The notes: generated by a model from the letters alone, not told the origin. A stretch of DNA of 64,000 nt from Corynebacterium comes (GCF_009734405.1 NZ_CP046453.1:1984001-2048000), one strand, 5' to 3'. Numbered from the stretch's first letter, positions 7,754 through 15,980 are shown. Translations and numbers: made by a program.

Positions 7754-8704
7754 ATGTCTCTCATTGACGTTGTGGTCTCGGACATTGTCCAGGAGACCCC
7801 CACCATCAAGTCGTTCTACCTCACGCTGCCAGACGGCAGTCCGGTGGGACACTACTCCCCCGGCGCGCACATCGACGTCGTCGGACCGACTTCATTGACC
7901 CGGCAGTACTCCTTGTGCGGCCGCCCGGACGGTGATGACGCATACCTCTTCGCGGTCAAACGCGAGGAAGGCGGCCGCGGCGGATCAGAGGCGCTCCATG
8001 AGCTTCAGGTCGGTGACAGACTCAAGGTCTCCGAACCCCGGAACCTCATGACGATTGCCGAGGAGGGGGCACACCATGTGCTGGTCGCCGGCGGAATCGG
8101 CATCACCCCGATGCTCAGTCTCTCCCGGTACATGGATGTCCGCGGCATCAGCTTCGAGCTGCATTACTATGCCCGCAGCGAGGAGGAGGCAGCCTTCCTG
8201 CCTATCCTCACCGAGAAGTGCCCCGATAAGCTCCACACCCACCTCGGCGTGGACCGGGACACCCAGGGTAAGAATCTGGCGAGCATGGTGGATGGTCTGC
8301 CGGAGGGTACCCACCTCTATGTCTGCGGCCCCGCCCCGTTCATGGACCAGGTCCGCATGGTTGCCGCCGAGAAGCTACCCGAGGACGCCATCCACTTCGA
8401 GAACTTCAAGCCGGCGGAAACCGGGGGAGATCAGGAGAACACGGAGTTTGACGTGGAACTGGAAGGCGAAACCTACCATGTTCCCGCGGACCGCTCGATC
8501 GTCGAGGTGCTCAACGAGGCCGGGTGCGACATCGCCACCTCCTGCGAGGAGGGGATCTGCGGCACCTGCATCATGGAGGTGCTGGAGGGAACCCCGGAAC
8601 ACCGGGACAGCGTCCTGACGAAGTCGGAGCGCGAAGCCGGCGAAACCATGGCGGTATGTGTCTCCCGGACCCGGGACCCGAAGCTCGTGCTCGAGTACTT
8701 CTGA
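7754..8704 (+). CDS. iacF: Dioxygenase reductase IacF (FMN, NAD, plant-type 2Fe-2S)
   Basis: A 316-residue electron-transfer protein of the phthalate dioxygenase reductase type. Its parts in order are an FMN-binding barrel with RQYSLC, a nucleotide-binding domain with GGIGITPMLSL and YVCGPAPFM, and a C-terminal chloroplast-type ferredoxin domain with CEEGICGTC and a distal Cys in AVCVSRT. It passes electrons from NAD(P)H to the Rieske centre of IacCD in one polypeptide, so no separate ferredoxin is needed. A good ribosome site (GGGGAG) precedes the ATG. It is the last gene of the operon and is followed by a hairpin terminator at 8723-8748. Confidence 0.88.
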   Translation: MSLIDVVVSDIVQETPTIKSFYLTLPDGSPVGHYSPGAHIDVVGPTSLTRQYSLCGRPDGDDAYLFAVKREEGGRGGSEALHELQVGDRLKVSEPRNLMTIAEEGAHHVLVAGGIGITPMLSLSRYMDVRGISFELHYYARSEEEAAFLPILTEKCPDKLHTHLGVDRDTQGKNLASMVDGLPEGTHLYVCGPAPFMDQVRMVAAEKLPEDAIHFENFKPAETGGDQENTEFDVELEGETYHVPADRSIVEVLNEAGCDIATSCEEGICGTCIMEVLEGTPEHRDSVLTKSEREAGETMAVCVSRTRDPKLVLEYF

Positions 8705-8722
8705 CGCCACCCCTCCGATCAC

Positions 8723-8748
8723 CCCCGTAGCCCTGCCGGGCTGCGGGG
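8723..8748 (+). terminator. Terminator after iacF
   Basis: The arms CCCCGTAGCCC and GGGCTGCGGGG (11 bp with one G-U pair) close a 4-nt loop and are followed by TTTC. The hairpin begins 18 nt after the iacF stop and separates the iac operon from the TRAP operon. Confidence 0.75.
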
Positions 8749-8775
8749 TTTCGCCATTGTGGGCCCGCTGAGTTT

Positions 8776-8791
8776 CTAAGGATTTCCTTAG
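8776..8791. promoter_or_regulatory. 16-bp palindromic operator upstream of TRAP operon (site 2)
   Basis: CTAAGGATTTCCTTAG has perfect arms apart from the central pair and lies 149 nt before dctP. It matches the site ahead of iacA at 14 of 16 positions, so the two operons are probably co-regulated. Confidence 0.65.
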
Positions 8792-8849
8792 CGCGGTGAA
8801 AGATTATTCCGATATCTCGCTGGCGATTTGCTCAATAGCATTACCCACA

Positions 8850-8871
8850 TCACATTTGCGGACAGATGTGA
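8850..8871. promoter_or_regulatory. Inverted repeat in dctP leader
   Basis: TCACAT (8850-8855) and ATGTGA (8866-8871) are perfect arms with a 10-nt spacer, about 70 nt upstream of dctP. The orientation (CACA outside, TGTG inside) is not the usual CRP/GlxR layout. It may be an operator or a leader hairpin. Confidence 0.35.
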
Positions 8872-8939
8872 GGAAATGGAGTTCGGTTGCTCCGTACCCG
8901 TTTCCCCGAGAGTCTCCGACCATCCTCAGGAGGAACCTG

Positions 8940-10052
8940 ATGCGACCACATACCTCGGCCGGGCGACGCTGGTTGGCGCCGCTGGCGGCCATACCCGTGC
9001 TTCTTGCGGGGTGCTCCCCGGCGGGCACCTCCACTACGGCGGACGGCGGGCGGGAGGAGGTGACCCTGACGCTGGCCACGAGCTTCAACCGAACGCACTC
9101 CAACAACGACGGCATGTGGATGTTCATTGAGAACCTCCGGGAGAACGCCCCGTGGATTACCGTCGAGTACAAGGGCGGACCAGAGGTGATGGCGCCGAAT
9201 GTCCTGATTGAAGGGGTATCCGCCGGAGTCTTCGACATGGGGTCGCTGCCCGGTGACTACTACGTGGACCAGCTGCCGGCCATGGAGGTTCCCCGCTTCA
9301 CCCCGTACTCCCCCATGAAGGAACGGGAACTCGGGATCACCGGGATCTACGACGAGATCCATCGGGACCAGCTGGGCATCACCTACCTGGGCCACACCGT
9401 GGCCGGTATGCCACAGGTGCTGCTTGTGGACAGCCCGATCACGGACGCCAACCTGCAGGGCAAATCCCTCCGCACCTCCTCAGCCACCTCCGGCATGGTC
9501 CAGGCGATGGGTGGAGTGCCGGTGGACCTGCCGGGCGGCGAGGTCTACACCGCCCTGGAACGCGGCGTGGTCTCCGGCGCCAGCTGGGCGGCAGTGGGGC
9601 CGAGCAGTCTGGGCCTGCAGGAGGTGACCGGCTACCACGTGGCCCCGCGTTTCTACGAGTCCGTGGCCAACCTGGTCATGAACGAGCGGACCTGGGAAGA
9701 CCTGGATCCGGAGACCCGTCAGGCGATCACCGACACCATCACGGAGACCGAACCGGAGATCTTCGAGCACTTCATGAACAAGGCGGTCTCGGAGACCCGG
9801 GAATGGGAGGACGCCGGTGTGCAGGAGACCATGTTGAGTGAGGATGAGGCGAACCGCGTCTTCGAGCTGGCCTACCGCACCGGCTGGGAGGAGCTTGACT
9901 GGGACGCCATCCTGGCCACCACGCCGGATGCGGCTCAACTCAAGCGGGCATACGAAGACGGCATGACCGGGAATCTGGCCGACGTTGTGCCCGGGGGCGC
10001 CACCGTCGACCGCACCGTTGAGCAGATCGAGCAGCTCAAGGAAAAGTCATGA
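8940..10052 (+). CDS. TRAP transporter substrate-binding lipoprotein (DctP family)
   Basis: A 370-residue extracytoplasmic solute-binding protein. The basic N-terminus and hydrophobic stretch end in a lipobox LLAGC (about residues 20-24), so the protein is lipid-anchored outside the membrane. The body has the DctP fold signatures VMAPNVLIEGVSAGVFDMGS and GKSLRTSSATSGMVQAMGG, the latter around the usual carboxylate-binding arginine. AGGAGG sits 6 nt before the ATG. It overlaps dctQ by 4 nt (ATGA). TRAP carriers import organic acids, so indole-3-acetate is a reasonable ligand here, but that is inferred only from position and the shared operator. Confidence 0.85.
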   Translation: MRPHTSAGRRWLAPLAAIPVLLAGCSPAGTSTTADGGREEVTLTLATSFNRTHSNNDGMWMFIENLRENAPWITVEYKGGPEVMAPNVLIEGVSAGVFDMGSLPGDYYVDQLPAMEVPRFTPYSPMKERELGITGIYDEIHRDQLGITYLGHTVAGMPQVLLVDSPITDANLQGKSLRTSSATSGMVQAMGGVPVDLPGGEVYTALERGVVSGASWAAVGPSSLGLQEVTGYHVAPRFYESVANLVMNERTWEDLDPETRQAITDTITETEPEIFEHFMNKAVSETREWEDAGVQETMLSEDEANRVFELAYRTGWEELDWDAILATTPDAAQLKRAYEDGMTGNLADVVPGGATVDRTVEQIEQLKEKS

Positions 10053-10627
10053 GTTCACCGCGGCGCGATGAGCACATCACACCCGTCGATCTCGGCGGAT
10101 CTGCGGAAACCCCGCATGACCTGTCCCTCCTCCCGGGCCGGGCGCTGCTCCCCCAACGCCTCCTCCAGGGAATCGGGGCCGCGGTCCTGCTGGCGATGGC
10201 TGTGCTGGTCACCGTGGCGGTGATCATGCGCTACCTGGGGAACGGAATCATCGGCGCGGTGGAGATCGCCTCGATGTGCATGGTGGTCATCACCGTGCTG
10301 GTCATTCCGGCCGCCACCGTTGCCGACGAGAACTTCCGGGTGGAGGTCGCCGACTTCTTCGCCGGGGAGAAGACGATGGCGGGGTTGAACGTCCTGAGCA
10401 TCATCGTCCAGGTCGTGGTGTCAGTCTTCCTGGCGATAGCGGCGGTGGATCTGCTCATCCACGACATCAACACCCTGACCACCATGGGTGGCGAACTGTC
10501 CCTGCCACGTTGGTGGCTGTCCCTGCCGGTGGCCCTGGGCTTCATCGGCGTCGTCTACTCCACGATTCTGGTCGCCCTCCGCATCCGGCGGGATCCGCTT
10601 CCCCACACCGCACTCCCGAAGGACTGA
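10049..10627 (+). CDS. TRAP transporter small membrane subunit (DctQ family)
   Basis: A 192-residue protein with four predicted membrane helices (about 40-62, 68-90, 110-135 and 150-172), as expected for DctQ. The cytoplasmic N-terminal 35 residues are hydrophilic. The start overlaps the dctP stop (ATGA at 10049-10052). DctQ bridges the binding protein and the DctM permease and is required for sodium-driven transport. Confidence 0.85.
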   Translation: MSSPRRDEHITPVDLGGSAETPHDLSLLPGRALLPQRLLQGIGAAVLLAMAVLVTVAVIMRYLGNGIIGAVEIASMCMVVITVLVIPAATVADENFRVEVADFFAGEKTMAGLNVLSIIVQVVVSVFLAIAAVDLLIHDINTLTTMGGELSLPRWWLSLPVALGFIGVVYSTILVALRIRRDPLPHTALPKD

Positions 10628-10632
10628 GCGCC

Positions 10633-11943
10633 ATGGAATGGTTCATTTTTCTCCCCGTCTTCATATTCGCGCTCATCGCCGTTCTACTGCTGCGCATCCC
10701 GGTCGCCTTCGGCATGCTGGCGGTCGGCATCGTCTCCTGTTTCCTGATCTTCGGCAGCTTCTCCGCGGCCTCCAAACTGGTCGGATTGAGCGTGATCAGT
10801 TCAGTCAACAGCTTCACCTTCTCCGCCATCCCGCTGTTCATCCTGATGGGTGAGATCCTCTTCCGCTCGAAGATAGCCCAGGAGGCGCTCGCGGAGATTT
10901 CGGTGCTCATGCGGGGGGTGCCCGGTCGGCTTCCCATGGTGGCGGTCGCCGGTGGTGGCGCATTCGGTCTGCTCTCCGGCTCTTCGCTGGCCAACACCGC
11001 GCTGTTTTCCCGGACTCTCCTGCCGCAGATGCGTGACGCTGGCTACAACCGCGATCTGTCAGCCGGGTCCATTCTCGCCTCCGGTGGTCTGGCCATGGTC
11101 CTGCCGCCCAGTGCCCTCGGAATCCTGTGGGGTGGCATCGCCCAGGTTCCCATCGGACCCCTGATGATGGCGGGGATCATCCCGGGCATCCTGATGGGCG
11201 TCGGCTACGTGATCATCGTGCTCTGGCGGAGCCGGGGCGACAACGACGTCCACGACGAGGACGCATCCCGACGAGCGCCCACCGAGGTGATCAGAGGATT
11301 CTTCACAAGACTGCTGGTGCCGGGCATCATCGCCCTCGTGATCCTGGGCCTCATCTTCTTCGGGGTCGCCACCCCGACCGAATCGGCGGCGTTGGGGGCC
11401 ACCGCCAGCGTGATCGTCGCCGCAGTGATCGGTCGCCTGACTCCCGGGGAGCTGTGGCGGGCGGCGGTGGCCTCCGTGCGCACCACCACCACCATCTTCT
11501 TCCTGGTGATGGCTTCCACCCTGTATTCACAGATCATGGCTTACATGGGAGCGACCCAGGGACTGGTCAACTGGCTGACCGAATCGGTGACCAATGGAGT
11601 GGCCATGATGGTGATCATCATCATCCTGCTGGTCATCCTGAGCGCCTTCATCGACCAGGCCTCGATCATGATGATCACCGCTCCCCTGCTCATGCCGATC
11701 GCAGCCCAGTTCGGGTGGAACGGCATCTGGTTCTCCATCCTGGTGCTTGTCACCCTGCAGATCGGTAACATCTCCCCGCCATTCGGTATGGGACTGTTCG
11801 TCATGAAGTCGACCGCGCCATGGCTCCCAATGTCCGTGCTGTACCGGGCGGCGATCCCGTGGATCGTCTCGGACCTCGTGGTCGTGGCGGTCCTGGCGCT
11901 CTTCCCCTGGCTCGTGCTGGTGATCCCGAACCTCATGGGATGA
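10633..11943 (+). CDS. TRAP transporter large permease (DctM family)
   Basis: A 436-residue protein with about 12-13 membrane segments. It has DctM hallmarks: IPLFILMGEILF near residues 60-75, a SGSSLANTALFSRTLLPQM stretch, VLPPSALGILWGGIA, and ATPTESAALGA in the middle. The ATG follows an AAGGA ribosome site, 5 nt after the dctQ stop. A longer in-frame frame exists upstream but lies inside dctQ. Transcription ends at the hairpin right after the stop (11944-11979). Confidence 0.88.
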   Translation: MEWFIFLPVFIFALIAVLLLRIPVAFGMLAVGIVSCFLIFGSFSAASKLVGLSVISSVNSFTFSAIPLFILMGEILFRSKIAQEALAEISVLMRGVPGRLPMVAVAGGGAFGLLSGSSLANTALFSRTLLPQMRDAGYNRDLSAGSILASGGLAMVLPPSALGILWGGIAQVPIGPLMMAGIIPGILMGVGYVIIVLWRSRGDNDVHDEDASRRAPTEVIRGFFTRLLVPGIIALVILGLIFFGVATPTESAALGATASVIVAAVIGRLTPGELWRAAVASVRTTTTIFFLVMASTLYSQIMAYMGATQGLVNWLTESVTNGVAMMVIIIILLVILSAFIDQASIMMITAPLLMPIAAQFGWNGIWFSILVLVTLQIGNISPPFGMGLFVMKSTAPWLPMSVLYRAAIPWIVSDLVVVAVLALFPWLVLVIPNLMG

Positions 11944-11979
11944 CTGTAGGCAGGCCTCCGTCCGGAGGCCTGCCTACAG
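11944..11979. terminator. Bidirectional terminator between dctM and the response regulator
   Basis: The perfect 17-bp arms CTGTAGGCAGGCCTCCG and its complement close a 2-nt loop. It begins directly at the dctM stop and lies about 50 nt beyond the stop of the convergent response regulator, so it can serve both directions. Confidence 0.85.
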
Positions 11980-12029
11980 CGGGGGAAGTACCGGCAGGAG
12001 ATAGGAAGCGGGTCTGGCAGGTCGCCCGT

Positions 12030-12665
12030 TTAAGCGACCTCCACCTGGTAACGCAGGATGTCGCGCACCAGAGTGCCGATGGAGTCCGCGTCGGTCTTGG
12101 CCTTGATGCGGGTGCGGTGCACGTCGACGGTCTTGACGCTCATACCCAGACGTCGGGCGATGGTCTGACTGGGCAGTCCTTCAATGACCAGCACCAGTAC
12201 CTCACGTTCCCGGCTGGTGAGCAGATTGATTTTCTCGGACAGCCTGCGCTCCTGGGAATGCAGCAGATAGCGCTGGGCAGCATTGTCCACGCCGAGCTGG
12301 ACGGCGTCGATAAGCTGCTGGGGGTCGTAGGGCTTCTCCAGGAAATCCTGCGCGCCCGCTTTCATCGTGGACACGGACATGTTGATGTCCCCGTGCGCCG
12401 AGACGAAGATGATGGCCACGTGCGGGGCGATCTCATTGAGTCGCTCCTGCAGGCGGGTGCCGCTCATGCGGGGCATACGGACGTCGAGGACGAGGCAGGC
12501 GGGGCTGTCGGGGTCGAACTTCTCGAGGAACTCATCGGCGCTGTTGCAGATGGTGCAGGCGATTGCCGCGCTGTCGAGGAGCCACTCTACTGACTCACAC
12601 AATTCCGAGTCGTCGTCTACGACGTAGACCCGGGTGGCCGGAACTGAATCGATGTTCTGGGGCAC
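12030..12665 (-). CDS. FixJ-type response regulator (receiver plus LuxR-type HTH)
   Basis: A 211-residue two-domain regulator. The receiver has VVDDDSEL near the N-terminus, the phospho-acceptor Asp in CLVLDVRMPRMSG, SAHGD with the switch Ser, and EKPYDP with the conserved Lys. The C-terminal helix-turn-helix has LTSREREVLVLVIEGLPSQ and a recognition helix at RRLGMSVKTVDVHRTRI. The GTG at 12665 is chosen because AGGA lies 5 nt upstream and the length fits FixJ, StyR and TodT. A longer frame from ATG 12734 would overlap the 92-residue gene. It is third in the leftward group iacH, 92-aa gene, regulator, and is the likely partner of the PAS kinase at 1784-3292 and binder of the 16-bp palindromes. 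Confidence 0.85.
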   Translation of the reverse strand: MPQNIDSVPATRVYVVDDDSELCESVEWLLDSAAIACTICNSADEFLEKFDPDSPACLVLDVRMPRMSGTRLQERLNEIAPHVAIIFVSAHGDINMSVSTMKAGAQDFLEKPYDPQQLIDAVQLGVDNAAQRYLLHSQERRLSEKINLLTSREREVLVLVIEGLPSQTIARRLGMSVKTVDVHRTRIKAKTDADSIGTLVRDILRYQVEVA

Positions 12666-12717
12666 TGCGTTCCTGCTTTTCGTGATTACGGCAGCTTGAG
12701 GGGCAGTCACGGTCGTA

Positions 12718-12996
12718 TCAGTCCCACGCTGCATCGGCGGTCCAGTAGTTCATCCCGAAAGCACTGACCTGATGCTTCCAGTCGGTGAGACGGCGGAGCT
12801 CCGGCTCCTCCTGGCGGACGGACTCATCCGCCGCTTCCGGCCCGTCGGCTTGGACGGTCCAGTGGACCCAGTTGACCTCCCGGCCGTATTCGTCATGCAC
12901 GAACAGATCCACGTGATGCCAGCCGTAATTAAAGGTGTCCTCATAGCAGGTGAGGAACATGCGGGAATGGTTGGTCGGAAGAGGCTTGATTACCAT
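12718..12996 (-). CDS. Unrecognised 92-residue protein in the iac locus
   Basis: I do not recognise this protein. It begins MVIKPLPTNHSRMFLTCYED and is unusually rich in Trp, His, Tyr and acidic residues (GWHHVDLFVHDEYGREVNWVHW, later DWKHQVSAFGMNYWTADAAWD). No signal peptide or membrane segment is seen. A small alpha+beta domain with exposed aromatic and metal-capable residues is possible. The ATG overlaps the iacH stop by 7 nt, so it is translationally coupled to the amidase and probably part of the pathway or its sensing. Coding use is supported by the tight overlap, high-GC third positions and the downstream regulator. Confidence 0.7.
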   Translation of the reverse strand: MVIKPLPTNHSRMFLTCYEDTFNYGWHHVDLFVHDEYGREVNWVHWTVQADGPEAADESVRQEEPELRRLTDWKHQVSAFGMNYWTADAAWD

Positions 12997-14336
12997 GTCA
13001 GATCCTTCAGCGTCGGTTGAGAAGTGTGCTCGGAAAATGACGGCAGCCTGCGCAACCGCTTCTCCAGGAGCTGCCCGAGGGTGAGCAGCCGTTGCTCGGA
13101 ACCGGGCAGCCCGATCAGCTGCAGCCCAAGCGGCATTCCGGTGGTGGACCGCGCACCCGGAACGACGACGACCGGCAGACCAAGCAGCTGCCACGCACGG
13201 CTGAGGTCCGGGGAACCGGTGCCGTTGCAACGGTTGAGGGCCGGCCCCTGGGCAGCGGGACCGATGATCACGCCATCGGGTCCAAGCAACCGCTCCAACG
13301 CGCGCCGGGAAATGTCCCGGCGGATCAGGGCTTCCCGGTAATCCTGGTCCTGGATCTCCGCACCCCCGCGGAGCAGCTCCAGAAGCTGCGGGCTGAGTTC
13401 GGCCTCGTGTTCCGCCTGGACGCCTGCCAGCGTGCGCGCAGCCTCGTAACCCATCACCGTGCGGTGATCCGCGGTCAAGGTGACCACGTGATCGTTCCAG
13501 TCGAGATCCTTGTGATCAACCCCGATGTCGGCGGCGATCCGCGGAACCTCCCGGAGAAGGTCCTGCATCTGCGGGGCCAGCGGCAGGACTTCAGAGCCGT
13601 GCCAGATATGCAGTTTCATCCCGGAGGCAGCAGAGTCCTCCGGGCGGTCAACATCCTGACCCGCGAAAGCAGAGTAGACATAAGCCAGATCAGCGACGGT
13701 GCGGGTGATCATACCCAGGGAGTCCAGGGTCTCGCTCATCCCGTTCACCCCGGCCATGGGGGTGGACCCGGCTGCCAGCACCATGCCAGCGGCACCGCAG
13801 AAGGATGCAGGACGGGTCAGGGACCCCGCGGTCTGGGTGCCGAGGGCAAGAGCGATGGTGTTAGCGCCCACGGCTGCCGCCGAACCACTGGAGGAACCAC
13901 CTGGTGTGCACTCGTGGTCCCACGGGTTGACGGTCAGTCCGGGCGAGAAATAACCGAATTCAGTGGTCACCGTCTTGCCCTGAATTACGGCACCGAGTTC
14001 GCGGAACCTGGCCACGCAGGCGGCGTCAGCCTCAGCGGAGAGGGCAGAGGTCACGGCTGACCCTGAGCGGGTGGGAAGGCCGGCGACGTCGATGATGTCC
14101 TTGACCCCGATAGACACGCCTTCCAGCGGGCGTGCACCGGCGGAGTCATCGACCTCAGGGGAGGAAGGAGGGAACGGAACGCTCATATCCGCCAGGGCGA
14201 CCCAGGCCTTGAGGCGGTCTTCGTAGCGGGTGATATCGGTGCGGACCGCTGACGAGAGTTCAGAGATCGTGATCTCACCGCTGTGGATGGCCCTCACTTG
14301 CTCGCTGATGTCCCGATTCCGGTAGGTGGAATTCAT
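12990..14336 (-). CDS. iacH: Amidase-signature enzyme IacH
   Basis: A 448-residue amidase-signature family protein. The catalytic triad is visible as Lys79 (SIGVKDIIDVAG), cis-Ser148 (TPGGSSSGSAA) and nucleophile Ser172 (GTQTAGSLTRPASF). In iac loci IacH is a conserved amidase-like enzyme thought to act on a ring-opened or amide-bearing intermediate late in the route to catechol; its exact reaction is not settled. It is transcribed leftward, divergent from the MFS/iacG/iacI/catA operon, with a 204-nt shared regulatory region. The 92-residue gene follows with a 7-nt overlap. Confidence 0.82.
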   Translation of the reverse strand: MNSTYRNRDISEQVRAIHSGEITISELSSAVRTDITRYEDRLKAWVALADMSVPFPPSSPEVDDSAGARPLEGVSIGVKDIIDVAGLPTRSGSAVTSALSAEADAACVARFRELGAVIQGKTVTTEFGYFSPGLTVNPWDHECTPGGSSSGSAAAVGANTIALALGTQTAGSLTRPASFCGAAGMVLAAGSTPMAGVNGMSETLDSLGMITRTVADLAYVYSAFAGQDVDRPEDSAASGMKLHIWHGSEVLPLAPQMQDLLREVPRIAADIGVDHKDLDWNDHVVTLTADHRTVMGYEAARTLAGVQAEHEAELSPQLLELLRGGAEIQDQDYREALIRRDISRRALERLLGPDGVIIGPAAQGPALNRCNGTGSPDLSRAWQLLGLPVVVVPGARSTTGMPLGLQLIGLPGSEQRLLTLGQLLEKRLRRLPSFSEHTSQPTLKDLTW

Positions 14337-14445
14337 CGATTCTCCTGCACGTCTGGCGATTTTCTGCTCATGGGGTGATACCCACGTTCAAATACGTAAT
14401 GAACTGACCATACGACAGGCCTTATTCCAATAGAAGCGCTCGGGA

Positions 14446-14461
14446 GTAAAGGTTTCCCCAC
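14446..14461. promoter_or_regulatory. Possible degenerate copy of the 16-bp iac operator (site 3)
   Basis: GTAAAGGTTTCCCCAC agrees with site 1 (3350-3365) at 10 of 16 positions, keeping TAAAG and TTCC. It lies in the divergent region between iacH and the MFS gene, about 80 nt before the latter. The match is weak and proposed only because of the position. The same region also has CCGGAA-TTC-TTCCGG (14515-14529) next to the MFS ribosome site. Confidence 0.35.
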
Positions 14462-14540
14462 TATCTGTGTAAGGGCGATCACAGTTACCTTGCTCTCACA
14501 TCCAAGAGAAGACACCGGAATTCTTCCGGGGAGCGGAGAG

Positions 14541-15980
14541 ATGATGACAGTAACAGCACAGCCGACGGGCAAGGTGAAGTCGGCGGAAGCAGACCGTGCA
14601 ACCCAAGATCGGCACCGTCCCACGGCCCGCGCCTGGGTCATCGTCGGCCTACTGGTGGTCTTCCAGATCATCGCGTTCGCAGACAAAGCAGTCCTGGGTC
14701 TTGTGGCACCCCAGGCCATGCCCGACCTCGGGCTGAGCCCCACACAGTTCGGATTCATCGGAAGCGCCTTCTTCTTCCTGTACGCCATCGTTTCGGTGAT
14801 CACCGGCATCCTGGCCTCCAAGTTCTCCGTCCGCTGGATCATCCTGGCGCTGGGTATGGTCTGGGCAGTGATGCAGTTCCCGATGCTCCTCGGTGGCGGA
14901 GCTGCGGTACTCCTCGCCACCCGCATCATTCTCGGTGGAGCGGAGGGGCCGGCAACCGCAATGTCCCTGACGTCCGCCCACACCTGGTTCCACTCTTCGC
15001 GCCGCGCGCTGCCGTCCAACCTGATCGCCATCGGCTCCACTATGGGGCCGGTCTTCGCCGCCCCCTTCATTGCCTGGGTAATCGGTATATGGGGCTGGCG
15101 CTGGGCTTTCGGTGCCCTCGGAATCATAGGTCTGGTGTGGATCACGATCTGGCTGATTTTCGGTGGCGACGGACCCTACAGCGCCCGGGCGACAAAGGCT
15201 GCCGGCCTGCGAGAGGATGCGGCGGCGCCCACCGCTGAAAAACGAGAAAATGACTCTGATGCTGTGGACCAACAGAAGCCCGTCAACATCTGGTACGCGT
15301 TGTTCAGCCTGGCCTTCCTGGCGGCTCTGCTGGGCGGAGCCTCCAACTTCTGGGTGCAGGGCTTCCTGACCACCTGGCTCCCGCAATACCTCGACACCGT
15401 GGTTGGACTTTCCCTGTCCCAGGTGGGCGTCTACACCACCTTCCCGTGGGTCCTCGGCGCACTTGTCCTGCTGGTGCTGGGCGGGCTCGGTCAGCGTCTG
15501 CTGAAGCAGGGCCGTTCCGCTCATGTGGCCATCGCAGTTCCCTTCGGCCTGTCGACGGCAGTCGCCGGCCTCGCTTTCCTGCTGGTGCCGGCTACTCCCG
15601 CCGCTTTCGCGGTGCCCCTGTTGACGATTGCCGGTGGTTGCAGCCTGGTCTTCCCGATGTCCGCCGCTGCTGTCGGCTATGCGGTCGGACCTAAGCAGCG
15701 ACCGATCATGATGGCCACCCTCGGCGGTTTCGCAGCCTTCGGCGCCATCATCTCCCCGATCCTGGTGGGCTGGCTGATGAGTGCCGCGGGCTACCAGACC
15801 CCCGCCAAGGGCGTGGAACCGTCGGCGGCGATGATCGCCGCAATGACGGAAGGCGTGCACTCCGCATTCCTGATCACCGGTGTGTTCCTGGTCGTCGCGG
15901 GCCTGCTGGCAGCCCTCTTGCTCCGGCCGGAGCGGCTGGGCCGTCGACTTCAGGAACACCACGTCAAGGCTGACTCGTAG
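14541..15980 (+). CDS. MFS transporter, aromatic/organic acid permease type
   Basis: A 479-residue major facilitator protein with about 12 membrane segments, a 40-residue hydrophilic N-terminus and a charged central loop (about 230-265, with AEKRENDSDAVDQQKP). FADKAVLGLVAPQAMPDLGLSPTQFGFIGSAFF resembles anion:cation symporter members that carry carboxylates. The ATG at 14541 (or 14544) follows GGGGAGCGGAG; an upstream in-frame ATG at 14490 lacks a ribosome site. It is first in an operon with iacG, iacI and catA. A role in uptake of indole-3-acetate or a related acid, alongside the TRAP system, is inferred from context. Confidence 0.82.
   Translation: MMTVTAQPTGKVKSAEADRATQDRHRPTARAWVIVGLLVVFQIIAFADKAVLGLVAPQAMPDLGLSPTQFGFIGSAFFFLYAIVSVITGILASKFSVRWIILALGMVWAVMQFPMLLGGGAAVLLATRIILGGAEGPATAMSLTSAHTWFHSSRRALPSNLIAIGSTMGPVFAAPFIAWVIGIWGWRWAFGALGIIGLVWITIWLIFGGDGPYSARATKAAGLREDAAAPTAEKRENDSDAVDQQKPVNIWYALFSLAFLAALLGGASNFWVQGFLTTWLPQYLDTVVGLSLSQVGVYTTFPWVLGALVLLVLGGLGQRLLKQGRSAHVAIAVPFGLSTAVAGLAFLLVPATPAAFAVPLLTIAGGCSLVFPMSAAAVGYAVGPKQRPIMMATLGGFAAFGAIISPILVGWLMSAAGYQTPAKGVEPSAAMIAAMTEGVHSAFLITGVFLVVAGLLAALLLRPERLGRRLQEHHVKADS

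Noticed and set aside
5138..8704. Benzoate (benABCD) or phthalate dioxygenase cluster
   Set aside because: The acyl-CoA dehydrogenase-like monooxygenase, IacB-like, amidase-like and SnoaL-like members and the separate flavin reductase fit iac, not ben or pht.
14465..14484. Possible GlxR/CRP site CTGTG-N10-CACAG ahead of the MFS-iacG operon
   Set aside because: GlxR sites need TGTG-N8-CACA; the spacer here is 10, so I do not call it.
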